A DNA stretch of 35,421 nt. Source: Candidatus Olsenella pullicola. GTDB lineage: Bacteria; Actinomycetota; Coriobacteriia; Coriobacteriales; Atopobiaceae. A program made the translations under genes and the position numbers. The notes under the pieces are model-generated. The model did no database searches. It was not told where the DNA came from and was given only the letters and a program-made list of their open reading frames with translations. Positions 25,969 through 34,229 of the stretch are shown piece by piece. The stretch's first letter is position 1. The number at the start of each line of letters is the position of its first letter. Location: NCBI GenBank assembly GCA_019117265.1, contig DXAB01000030.1:1-35421 (forward strand). Direction: 5' to 3'.

Positions 25969-26040
25969 TTGGTGACGAGAAAAACGCCATTGGTGCAACG
26001 CGTGCGCTTTGGTGCGACGCGTCCTGCTGTGTGACGCGCG
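25969..26040 (+). promoter_or_regulatory. Phased direct repeats, candidate LytTR operator
   Basis: TTGGTGACGAG (25969), TTGGTGCAACGCG (25990) and TTGGTGCGACGCG (26009), plus a weaker TGTGTGACGCG (26028), are spaced 21, 19 and 19 bp, close to two helical turns. A weak -10-like TATCGT is at 26067. Within the 352-nt gap from 25866 to 26217 this is the most ordered element. No gene is visible there; a 43-codon ATG frame at about 25904 has no ribosome binding site. Confidence 0.55.
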
Positions 26041-26088
26041 CCCGCTCCAGCAACTTTTCAGCTTCCTATCGTTAACCGTGAGAGGTCT

Positions 26089-26140
26089 GGCCCCCGGCCG
26101 GCTCTCCCTCCCTTCCGGGGCCGGCCTCGTCCGGCCCTTT
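26089..26140 (+). promoter_or_regulatory. Overlapping alternative hairpins upstream of GH3 gene 1
   Basis: GGCCGGC (26096-26102) can pair with GCCGGCC (26120-26126). Alternatively GGGCCGG (26118-26124) pairs with CCGGCCC (26131-26137), followed by TTT. The two structures share bases and exclude each other, an anti-terminator/terminator pattern. It may instead simply be a terminator, with the GH3 promoter further down (CATACT at 26188-26193). Confidence 0.4.
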
Positions 26141-26217
26141 GAGGGGAGATTCGGTTAGGTCCCGCCAGCGCGCGGGTGAAACGCGCCCATACTGGGCGGC
26201 ATAGGGAAGGGAAGGAA

Positions 26218-29200
26218 ATGAGAAGCATGAGAAGTGGCATTACGCGCAGGGGCTTTGTCCTGGGCACCGCGGCCGCGGCCGTCATGGCCGGGCTCGCGGG
26301 CTGCGACAACGGCGGCGGCCAGGGTGCCGCGCCGAGCAAGGAGGAGTCTGTTGCCCCGGCGCTGCCGGAGGACAACCTCTATTACGAGAGCTCCTATGAA
26401 TATACCGCCGAAGGCGAGCAACAGCTCGTTGCCGACGAGATGGCGCTTGGCGCACGCATTGTCAACGAGGGCGTGGTCCTGCTCAAGAACGAGGCCGCGG
26501 CCCTTCCTCTTGTCACCTCCGACGGAACGGTGACCGCTTTCGGCAACGCCGGTCCCGCCTATCACTCGGGCTTTGACGAGGCCATGAAGGAGGCGGGCTT
26601 CTCCTTCAACGACGCCGCCTGGGAGTTCTACACCAACGGCACCCAAAACGTCCTCGGCTGGCAGGTCAACGAGAACCCGTGGGAGGATGTGCGGGCAGCT
26701 GGCTTTATCTCCGATGACGGCGGCGTGGCGATTGTCTTCCTGGGTCGCCGCGGACACGAGGGCTCTGATACCCAGTGGTATGAGGATCACGACTACCTTG
26801 CCCTCTCCCAGGAGGAGAAGGACATGCTGAACGGTGTGGCCGAGCTTCGTCGTTCGGGCGCCTTCTCCAAGATGGTCGTTGCGGTGAGCACCTCCAACAC
26901 CATCAGCTGGGAGGACGGCCCTTGGTCCGATGCCGTTGATGCCCTGCTCTGGTACGGCAACATCAGCTCTTCTGGCTACGGCGCCGCTCTTCCCTACGGC
27001 ATTCCGGCCTTTGTGCAGGTGCTGAGCGGCGAAGCTAACCCCTCTGGTCGTCTCTCTGACACCGTCTACAAGAACAACCGTCTGAACCCCGTCATGGCCA
27101 ACTTCGGCCGCGTTGACGCCGACCTCTCCGAGCTCTCCGATGGCAAGCTCGACGAGATCTCGCGCGAAAACGATGAGTGGCGCCCCTCCAACACCAAGGG
27201 CAACCACTGGCGCCATGACTACGTCTATGCCGAGGGCATTTACCTGGGTTATCGCTATCCCGAGACGCGCTATGAGGATAAGGTGCTCGGCCAGGGCAAC
27301 GCCGGCGACTTCGACTACAGCTCCTATGTGGCCTACCCGTTTGGCGCGGGCCTCTCCTACACAACCTTCTCGTACTCTGACTTTGCCGTCGAGGAGGCGG
27401 ACGACGCCTTCACCGTCACGGTGACCGTCACCAATGACGGAAAGGTTGCGGGCAAGCACGCCGCCTGCGTCTACGTGCAGACCCCCTACACCGACTACGA
27501 CGTCGAGAACGGCATCGAGAAGGCTTCCATCGAGCTCAAGGGCTACGAGAAGACCCAGGAGCTCGAGCCCGGTGCCTCCGAGACGCTCACCATCGCCGTC
27601 TCCAAGCACGAGCTCGCCGCCTATGACGCCAACAAGGCCAAGACCTACATCCTCGACGACGGCGACTACTACTTCACCGTTGCCGCCTCCGCGCACGACG
27701 CCATCAACAACGTGCTTGCCGCCAAGGGCATGACCACCGAGGACGGCATGACCGCCGATGGCGACGACTCCCTCATCTGGGTCTGGAACAACGGCACCTT
27801 CGATGACACCACGTATGCGGTCTCCGCGGTCACGGGCAACGCCATCACCAACCTCTTTGATGGCGTCGACCCCAACAAGAACCCGCTCATGAGCGACAAG
27901 AACGCCATCACCTGGCTCTCCCGCTCCGACTGGGAGGCGACGTTCCCGACTAAGCCCGCCAACCTGGTCTATACCGACGAGGTGGCCGACAAGGCAAAGC
28001 CCATCTCCTACCAGGCTGGTTCTGGCGACGCGAGCTCCGTACCCACTCACGAGTTTGGCAAGGACTCCGACCTCGTCCTCGTGGACATGCGCGAGAAGGA
28101 CTACGATGACGGCGACTGGGAGACCCTCGTCTCCAAGCTCACCTACGAGGAGATGGTGGACTTCATCAACGATCCGGAGAGCGCGATTGCCAAGATAGGC
28201 AAGCCCGAGACCGTTGCCGGCAACGGCTCGCAGGGCTGGACCCCGCTCTTTACCGTGTCTGGCCTCTCGGGCGTGACCTGGCCCTCCAAGGAGACCGTCA
28301 CCAACACCTACAGCACCGAGGTTCACGAGGGGGTCGGCCGCCTTACCGGCGAGAACCTCCTGCACTCCGCAACGGTGGAGAGCAAGAACGTCTCCCTTTA
28401 CGGTTGGAGCTGCAACGCCCATCGCTCCCCGTACTCGGGCCGCAACTTTGAGTACTACTCCGAGGACCCGTACCTGGGCGGTCGCGCCTGCGCCGAGGAG
28501 ACCCGCGGCATCATCGAGAAGGGCGCACTCGTCTACACCAAGCACTGCGCCGGGAACGACCAGGAGGAGTACCGCCACGGCGTGCCGTCCTGGGCCAACG
28601 AGCAGACGCTGCGCGAGATCTACCTCCGTCAGTTTGAGAAGGCCGTCGTCGAGGGTGGCGCCAACGGCATCATGAGCGGCTTCCACCGTCTGGGTATGGA
28701 CTGGTCTGGCGAGAACCACGCGCTGCTCGTCGACTGGCTCGAGGGCGAGCTTGGCTACACGGGCACCACGATCACCGACCAGTTTGAGGCGCCGCAGATG
28801 GACTCCGTCGACGGCCTGCTCAACGGCACGCACGTCTGGCTCGGCACCACGAGCGATAATGACGGGCGCAAGGTCTGCCATGCCGTCCTGCTTCAGGATG
28901 ACTACAAGAACGACCCGGTTATCCAGGACGCGCTCTTTGGTGCCGTGCACCGCGCCCTCTGCAACTACGCTCACTCGCTTGCCATGAACGGCCTTGCGCA
29001 CGACTACGTGTTCACTGGCAACCAGCCGCTGGTCACCGCAGTTGTCTCCACGGCCGAGGAGGGGACGATCGGCGCGCCGTGCGCCTTCTACGGCGACAAG
29101 ACCTATGTGGCGGAGCAGAGCGGCTTCTTCGGCTCCTCGCGCGGCACGGGCACGTGGGACTACGCCGAGGACAGCGGCCTCACGCTGACCGACTCCGAGG

Positions 29201-30027
29201 GCAACGCGATTGAGGTTTCCGATGACGGCGGCCTCCTGAGCTTTGACGTACCGGTTTCTGGCTCCGTGGCCCCCAACACGATTTCCAAGTACGAGCTGGT
29301 CACGGCCTACAACACGTGCTTCGGTACGAGCTTTGATGCTGGTTCTCAGCCGTCCTTCCAGCTTACGTTTGCCTCCGGCAACGAGGGCGCGACCGGCAAC
29401 GACCCGAGCTCCCTGGAAATTAAGCGCGGCGAGGCCGTCACGCTGCCCGACTGCCCGTACGAGCTCGAGCACATGACCTTTGACGGGTGGAGCATCGGTG
29501 GCACCGTCTATCCTGCTGGCTCCGAGTACGTGCCGGACGCTTACGACGATGCTACGGCAGAGGGGGCGTGGTCGGTTACGGTTGTTGCCACAGCAACCAC
29601 GTTTGACGACTACATCTACTCTTACATTCAGGACGCCGGCATCCCCATGGTCCTTCTCGCCGACGGGACCGTTGAGGTCGACCACTACAAGGGCTACGCC
29701 TGCATGGGCACCTGGGAGGTCGAGGGGTCCGGGTCTGGCGAGGGCACGCTCGTCATCAAGAACGAGTCCGGCGAGACGGTTGCCATCGAGCAGGATGGTG
29801 CGAGCGCGACGTATGCGCAGGAGGGCGTCTACTATGACTGGAACCAGCCTGACCAGGGCTACGGCTCCGGCATGTTCCTCGTGATGCTCACGCACACCCT
29901 TGACCTCGCTGCTTTTGCCGAGGCCTATAACGCGGAGTTTGGAACGAGTTACGACGCCGTGAGCGTGGAGACCGGCTCCGCCGAGTTTGCCCTGGAGGAG
30001 ACGGGCGAGCCCAAGTCCGTATTCTAG
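26218..30027 (+). CDS. Large permuted-domain GH3 glycoside hydrolase, predicted Tat lipoprotein
   Basis: The product has 1269 residues. The N terminus has a twin-arginine signal (ITRRGFVLG) ending in lipobox LAGC, so it should be exported folded and lipid-anchored. GH3 domains are in reverse order. The alpha/beta sandwich comes first (EGVVLLKNE, 84-92) with a fibronectin-III-like part (PYGAGLSYTTFSYSDF-type). The TIM barrel follows, with HRSPYSGRNFEYYSEDPY, TKHCAGNDQEE (K775, H776) and ITDQF with the likely nucleophile Asp854. After about 930 there are extra domains: a module near 1080-1125 (MTFDGWSIGGTVYPAG) resembles Listeria/Bacteroides InlB-type repeats, and a beta-rich tail ends the protein. 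Substrate unknown, probably beta-glycosides. The ATG follows GGGAAGGGAAGGA. Confidence 0.88.
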   Translation: MRSMRSGITRRGFVLGTAAAAVMAGLAGCDNGGGQGAAPSKEESVAPALPEDNLYYESSYEYTAEGEQQLVADEMALGARIVNEGVVLLKNEAAALPLVTSDGTVTAFGNAGPAYHSGFDEAMKEAGFSFNDAAWEFYTNGTQNVLGWQVNENPWEDVRAAGFISDDGGVAIVFLGRRGHEGSDTQWYEDHDYLALSQEEKDMLNGVAELRRSGAFSKMVVAVSTSNTISWEDGPWSDAVDALLWYGNISSSGYGAALPYGIPAFVQVLSGEANPSGRLSDTVYKNNRLNPVMANFGRVDADLSELSDGKLDEISRENDEWRPSNTKGNHWRHDYVYAEGIYLGYRYPETRYEDKVLGQGNAGDFDYSSYVAYPFGAGLSYTTFSYSDFAVEEADDAFTVTVTVTNDGKVAGKHAACVYVQTPYTDYDVENGIEKASIELKGYEKTQELEPGASETLTIAVSKHELAAYDANKAKTYILDDGDYYFTVAASAHDAINNVLAAKGMTTEDGMTADGDDSLIWVWNNGTFDDTTYAVSAVTGNAITNLFDGVDPNKNPLMSDKNAITWLSRSDWEATFPTKPANLVYTDEVADKAKPISYQAGSGDASSVPTHEFGKDSDLVLVDMREKDYDDGDWETLVSKLTYEEMVDFINDPESAIAKIGKPETVAGNGSQGWTPLFTVSGLSGVTWPSKETVTNTYSTEVHEGVGRLTGENLLHSATVESKNVSLYGWSCNAHRSPYSGRNFEYYSEDPYLGGRACAEETRGIIEKGALVYTKHCAGNDQEEYRHGVPSWANEQTLREIYLRQFEKAVVEGGANGIMSGFHRLGMDWSGENHALLVDWLEGELGYTGTTITDQFEAPQMDSVDGLLNGTHVWLGTTSDNDGRKVCHAVLLQDDYKNDPVIQDALFGAVHRALCNYAHSLAMNGLAHDYVFTGNQPLVTAVVSTAEEGTIGAPCAFYGDKTYVAEQSGFFGSSRGTGTWDYAEDSGLTLTDSEGNAIEVSDDGGLLSFDVPVSGSVAPNTISKYELVTAYNTCFGTSFDAGSQPSFQLTFASGNEGATGNDPSSLEIKRGEAVTLPDCPYELEHMTFDGWSIGGTVYPAGSEYVPDAYDDATAEGAWSVTVVATATTFDDYIYSYIQDAGIPMVLLADGTVEVDHYKGYACMGTWEVEGSGSGEGTLVIKNESGETVAIEQDGASATYAQEGVYYDWNQPDQGYGSGMFLVMLTHTLDLAAFAEAYNAEFGTSYDAVSVETGSAEFALEETGEPKSVF

Positions 30028-30042
30028 TCACGCTGCCTTTGC

Positions 30043-30071
30043 GGCCGGGCGGGCGCGATGCCCGCCCGGCC
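30043..30071 (+). terminator. Perfect 12-bp hairpin between the GH3 genes
   Basis: GGCCGGGCGGGC (30043-30054) and GCCCGCCCGGCC (30060-30071) enclose GCGAT. No T-run follows, and the next ribosome binding site is only 7 nt away. It may allow partial read-through or separate the two messages. Confidence 0.6.
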
Positions 30072-30092
30072 CCATGAACGGAGAAACACCCC

Positions 30093-33000
30093 ATGTCAGA
30101 CAAGCAATCAAAGAAGGGGCGCGCGGGTCGTATCGTCGGCCGGGCGATCGGCGCGGTGCTCGCCGTGGCGTTTGTCGCCCTCATCGTTGCGGCCAACGCC
30201 ATCCTTCCCAACTACACGCAGGTCATCAACTCATATCTTGGCGTCGAGCAGGGCTGGGACAACTCCGGGGCCAAGACCGTGGGCCTTGACCTCGAGTACA
30301 ACAAGGCCGACCACAAGTCCCGCGAGGAGCTGGCCGAGGCCGAGGCCGCGCTCGACGAGCAGATTGCCGGCGAGGGCATCGTCCTTCTTGAGAACGAGGA
30401 CGGCACGCTTCCGCTGGCCGAGGGCACGACGCTCTCCTTTGTGGGCGGCAACGCGCGCTCGCTCGGCGCCGGCTCGGCGGGCATCCTCGCGTCCACGATG
30501 GGCGTTGAGGGGGAGACCGTCGACGCCGTGACGCCCGCGATGGAGGCCGCCGGCCTCAAGGTCAACCAGGAGCTCGTCGAGTTCTACGCTTCCGGCGCGG
30601 GCTCCGAGTACGTGATGGGCCCGGGCTCGGTGAGCTACGGCGACGACGAGGACTTCTCGATCAACGAGTGTCCGCTCTCCGTGATGGAGGAGGCCGGCGT
30701 GCTCGACTCGTTCGAGGGCACCACGCCCGTCTTTGTGATGAGGCGCGTTGCCGGCGAGGGCCGAGACATGCCCCGCTCCATGTACAACCATGCGGACAAT
30801 CCCGAGGACCAGGCCAAGAGCTACCTCGAGCCTGATAGCACCGAGCTTGAGATCCTCAAGTACCTGAACGACAACTTCGACAACGTCATCCTGCTCATCA
30901 CGTCCAACAACGCCCTTGAGCTCGACTGGCTCGAGCAGTTCCCCAACATTAAGTCGGTGCTGTACGCGCCCTCGTTTGGCACATACGGCATCAACGCCCT
31001 GGGCAACGTGCTCACGGGCGCCGTGAACCCCTCCGGCCGCACCAAGGACACCTTTGCCGCGGACGCGCTTGCCGCGCCGGCCGCCCAGAACTTTGGCGAC
31101 TACCAGTACCTTGACGAGAGCGGAGAGCTCACCAAGTACAATTACGTCTCCTACGAGGAGGGCATCTACGTAGGCTATCGCTACTACGAGACCCGCTATG
31201 AGGACGCCGTGCTCGGTCAGGGCAACGCCGGCGAGTTCAGCTACGACGACGAGGTCTGCTACCCGCTGGGCTACGGTCTCTCCTACACCACCTTCGAGTG
31301 GTCGGACTTCTCGACCGCATGGTCCGGTGACGAGTGCACGGCCACGGTCACGGTGACCAACACCGGTGACGTGGCGGGCAAGGACGTCGTCGAGCTCTAC
31401 GCGCAGTCCCCCTACACGGACTACGACCGCGAGAACGGCGTGGAGAAGGCCTCCGTGGTGCTCGTGGGCTTTGCCAAGACGGGCCTGCTCGAGCCCGGCG
31501 AGTCCCAGACGGTGGAGATCACCTTCGACGAGTACCAGCTTGCCTCCTATGACTACCTGGGCGCCAAGACGTGGATTCTCGATGCGGGCACCTACTACGT
31601 GACCGCTGGCAAGAACGCGCACGACGCCGTGAACAACGTGCTTGCCGCCAAGGGCGCCTCCGTGGAGGGCAACACCGGCATGGTTGCCGAGTACGTGCCG
31701 GACAACACCGAGGTTGACGCCACCACCTACGCCACGGACACGCTCACCGGCGAGGAGATTACCAACCGTCTGGACGACGCCGCGGGCGACCTCACCTACC
31801 TCACGCGCTCCAACTGGGAGGGCACGTTCCCCACGCATGACGGAGAGCCCACCTCGCAGGTCTCCACCTGGGGCAACGAGATCAATGGCGAGGACGGCGT
31901 GAGCTACACCTACGGCAAGACGGCCTCCGCCGACCTTGTCGCCGAGCTCGACTCCACCGACTCCGGTAACCCCAACGTCGAGTCCTGGGACGGCGAGCTC
32001 GTGTACGGCGCCAAGAACGGCCTCACGCTCATCCAGATGCGCGGCCTTGAGTACGACGATCCACAGTGGGACGCCCTTCTTGACCAGCTGACCCCCGAGG
32101 ACTATGACATCCTCATCACCCAGGCCGGCTACGGCACGGACTACATCGCCTCCGTCGAGAAGCCGGCCGGCACCGATGCGGACTCCACCTCCGGCTGGAG
32201 CTGGGGCGGCATTGGCATGACCTTCTGCAACCCCGCCATGGTGGCGCAGACCTGGAACGTCGAGCTTGCCTACGAGCTGGGCATCTGCATTGGTGACGAG
32301 AGCCTCTACGGCGGCGCCACCGGCTGGTATGCCCCGGCCATGAACATCAACCGCACCGCCTTCTCCGGCCGCGCCGGCGAGTACTTCTCCGAGGACGGGT
32401 TCCTCTCCGGCGCGCTGGCCTCCCAGGAGGTCAAGGGCGCTGCCGAGAAGGGCGTCTACACCCTGATCAAGCACTTTGCCTTCAACGACCAGGAGAACCA
32501 CCGCGGCGACCGTTCCGGACAGTACTCCATGGCCACCTGGCTCAACGAGCAGTCCGCTCGCGAGATCTACCTGCGTCCCTTCGAGCTCTGCATGAAGGTG
32601 GGCGACGTCGACGTCAACTACGTCAAGGACAACGGCGACGGCACCTACGAGGCAGCCACCACGCAGATCGCCGCGTGCCAGGGTCTCATGACCGCCTTCA
32701 ACCGCATCGGCTCCACGTGGGTGGGCGGCGACTACGACCTTATCACCGGCATTGTGCGCAACGAGTGGGGCTTTGACGGCTGGATCATCACCGACAACGC
32801 CGACACGGGCGTCTTCATGAATGCCGGCCAGATGATCCAGGCGGGCGCCGACTCAAAGCTCACCGCGAGCGACCCCACGGACACCTGGACCTTCGACGAG
32901 AACGACCCCGTGTCCTACAACTACGCCCGCGACGCCGTGCACCACCTGCTCTACGTGATGGCCAACACGCACTGCATGAACGGCGCCATGCCCGGCAGCC

Positions 33001-33137
33001 ACTACACCTCCGGCGTGGGCGGCATGCAGAAGGCCGATCTCATCCGCTGGGGCATCACCGGCGTTGCCGCCGTGGGCCTCGTGGTGACGGGGGCCCTCCT
33101 CACTCGCAGCTTCCTCAAGTCCCACAACGCGTCATGA
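30093..33137 (+). CDS. Permuted-domain GH3 glycoside hydrolase with N- and C-terminal membrane segments
   Basis: The product has 1014 residues. A basic N terminus and an uncleaved-looking hydrophobic segment (about 13-38) form a signal anchor. The GH3 sandwich domain starts at about 93 (GEGIVLLENEDGTLPL) and includes YPLGYGLSYTTFEWSDF leading into a fibronectin-III-like part. The TIM barrel carries MNINRTAFSGRAGEYFSEDGF, IKHFAFNDQE (K793, H794) and IITDNADTG with the likely nucleophile Asp901. A second hydrophobic segment (about 985-1004, GITGVAAVGLVVTGALL) and a short basic tail end the protein. The domain order matches the upstream GH3 gene, so the pair may be diverged duplicates. The stop codon is supplied by the repeat at 33134. 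Confidence 0.9.
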   Translation: MSDKQSKKGRAGRIVGRAIGAVLAVAFVALIVAANAILPNYTQVINSYLGVEQGWDNSGAKTVGLDLEYNKADHKSREELAEAEAALDEQIAGEGIVLLENEDGTLPLAEGTTLSFVGGNARSLGAGSAGILASTMGVEGETVDAVTPAMEAAGLKVNQELVEFYASGAGSEYVMGPGSVSYGDDEDFSINECPLSVMEEAGVLDSFEGTTPVFVMRRVAGEGRDMPRSMYNHADNPEDQAKSYLEPDSTELEILKYLNDNFDNVILLITSNNALELDWLEQFPNIKSVLYAPSFGTYGINALGNVLTGAVNPSGRTKDTFAADALAAPAAQNFGDYQYLDESGELTKYNYVSYEEGIYVGYRYYETRYEDAVLGQGNAGEFSYDDEVCYPLGYGLSYTTFEWSDFSTAWSGDECTATVTVTNTGDVAGKDVVELYAQSPYTDYDRENGVEKASVVLVGFAKTGLLEPGESQTVEITFDEYQLASYDYLGAKTWILDAGTYYVTAGKNAHDAVNNVLAAKGASVEGNTGMVAEYVPDNTEVDATTYATDTLTGEEITNRLDDAAGDLTYLTRSNWEGTFPTHDGEPTSQVSTWGNEINGEDGVSYTYGKTASADLVAELDSTDSGNPNVESWDGELVYGAKNGLTLIQMRGLEYDDPQWDALLDQLTPEDYDILITQAGYGTDYIASVEKPAGTDADSTSGWSWGGIGMTFCNPAMVAQTWNVELAYELGICIGDESLYGGATGWYAPAMNINRTAFSGRAGEYFSEDGFLSGALASQEVKGAAEKGVYTLIKHFAFNDQENHRGDRSGQYSMATWLNEQSAREIYLRPFELCMKVGDVDVNYVKDNGDGTYEAATTQIAACQGLMTAFNRIGSTWVGGDYDLITGIVRNEWGFDGWIITDNADTGVFMNAGQMIQAGADSKLTASDPTDTWTFDENDPVSYNYARDAVHHLLYVMANTHCMNGAMPGSHYTSGVGGMQKADLIRWGITGVAAVGLVVTGALLTRSFLKSHNAS

Positions 33138-33162
33138 CAAAGGTGACAGGGTAAACTGTCAG
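33134..33162. repeat. Single 29-bp repeat overlapping the GH3 gene 2 stop codon
   Basis: ATGACA...CTGTCAG surrounds the core GGTGACAGGGTAA. The TGA stop of the GH3 gene lies within the first six bases (TC-ATGA), exactly as at 25045. GTTTTTTC follows, as in the loop of the palindrome at 23540. Confidence 0.9.
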
Positions 33163-33170
33163 GTTTTTTC

Positions 33171-33200
33171 GGCGCCGGTCCGATTGGGCCGGCGCCTTGC
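33171..33200 (+). terminator. Hairpin after the GH3 pair
   Basis: GGCGCCGG (33171-33178) pairs with CCGGCGCC (33189-33196), followed by TTGCTTGC. With the TTTTTT just upstream it forms a probable terminator for the glycosidase operon. Confidence 0.6.
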
Positions 33201-33291
33201 TTGCGGCGCCCGGTGCTTCTCTGCGCGGTATTCTCGAAGTGGTACAGTCGGCAGTGTTTCTCGGAAGGTCTCAGCTCAAGAGAGGAGTGCG

Positions 33292-34140
33292 GTGAGACGG
33301 CTCAAATTCATCGTGGCAATACTGGCCCCGCTGGCGTTGGCGTGCTGCCTCGCATGCTGCTCCGCTGCCCCCGCCGACACGTATCAGGTGAGGGAGCTCT
33401 CCTTTGAGCGTGATGGCGCCACCATTTACGGCAGGCTCTTCCGACCTCGGCCAACGCGGGCGGGGTCCCCGCTCGTGGTGATCTCGCACGGGTTTGGCGG
33501 GGCCCTCGACGGCACGTCCGAATATGCGCGCTGCCTTGCCGAGGCGGGCGTGGCGAGCTACGTCTTTGACTTCCGCGGTGGCTCGTCCTGGAGCAAGCGC
33601 GACGGCAGCATCCTGGACATGTCCGTGCTCACCGAGGCTGACGACCTCGAGGCAGTGATGGACGGCCTGCTGGATGGGGGCTACGTGGCCGAGGGCAACC
33701 TGTATCTCATGGGGGAGAGCCAGGGTGGGCTCGTCTCTGCCCTCGTGGCCGCGCGCCGTCCGGATGACGTTGCGGGGCTCGTGCTGTTTTACCCGGCGCT
33801 CAGCATCCCGGATGACGCTCGGGCGCGCTTCTCGGACGCCTCTGCCATCCCCGGAGACGAGGTCGTTGGCCTCTTTGGCGTGACGGTGGGGCGCCGCTAC
33901 TACGAGGACATCCTCGGCCTTGACCCGTTTGCCACAATCGGGGACTACAAGGGCCCGGTGACCATCTACCACGGCGACAAGGACGAGATTGTGCCCCTCG
34001 CCTATTCCCAGCGCGCCGTCGAGACGTACGAGAACGCCGAGCTCCACGTGGTGAGCGGCGCGGGCCACGGCTTTAGCGGCAACCAGCTCGACGAGGTCTG
34101 CGCCGCGGCCGCCGACTTTGTGCGGGGCGCGCGCCGCTGA
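33292..34140 (+). CDS. Alpha/beta hydrolase, predicted lipoprotein
   Basis: The 282-residue protein begins with a lipoprotein signal (basic start, hydrophobic run, LACC), so it is probably anchored outside the membrane. The hydrolase fold shows the oxyanion segment ISHGFGG, the nucleophile elbow GESQG with Ser143, Asp229 or Asp231 in HGDKDEIVP and His259 in GAGHGF. It resembles the acyl-ester or feruloyl-esterase-like BAAT/S9 group; the substrate is unknown. The GTG at 33292 follows AGAGGAG (33281-33287). A TACAGT -10-like box is at 33243. An outer-surface esterase beside two exported glycosidases would suit removal of ester groups from the same glycans, which is inference. Confidence 0.87.
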   Translation: MRRLKFIVAILAPLALACCLACCSAAPADTYQVRELSFERDGATIYGRLFRPRPTRAGSPLVVISHGFGGALDGTSEYARCLAEAGVASYVFDFRGGSSWSKRDGSILDMSVLTEADDLEAVMDGLLDGGYVAEGNLYLMGESQGGLVSALVAARRPDDVAGLVLFYPALSIPDDARARFSDASAIPGDEVVGLFGVTVGRRYYEDILGLDPFATIGDYKGPVTIYHGDKDEIVPLAYSQRAVETYENAELHVVSGAGHGFSGNQLDEVCAAAADFVRGARR

Positions 34141-34151
34141 CACCGGCGTCA

Positions 34152-34196
34152 CACTGTCACAGTGGCACGCCCTTCTCGCCGCGTGAGCGCTACACT
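34152..34196 (+). promoter_or_regulatory. Palindrome and -10-like box before tsaB-rimI
   Basis: CACTG-TCA-CAGTG (34152-34164) is a perfect small palindrome following TGACACCGGCGTCA at the hydrolase stop. TACACT (34191-34196) is a -10-like box about 34 nt before the tsaB ATG. No convincing -35 is seen. Confidence 0.35.
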
Positions 34197-34229
34197 GAAA
34201 AGGTTGCATCACAAGCGAGAAAGGCCGCC

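Noticed and set aside
25904-26035. A 43-codon ATG frame downstream of the response regulator, considered as a pheromone precursor
   Set aside because: It has no ribosome binding site, no Cys or Ser thiolactone-type core and no acidic AgrD-like tail, and it overlaps the phased direct repeats.
26155-29895. A 1246-codon open frame on the minus strand covering the first GH3 gene
   Set aside because: It is the antisense shadow of a GC-rich coding gene. It has low-complexity Gly/Val/Leu composition, no domain motif and no ribosome binding site, while the plus frame has clear GH3 motifs.
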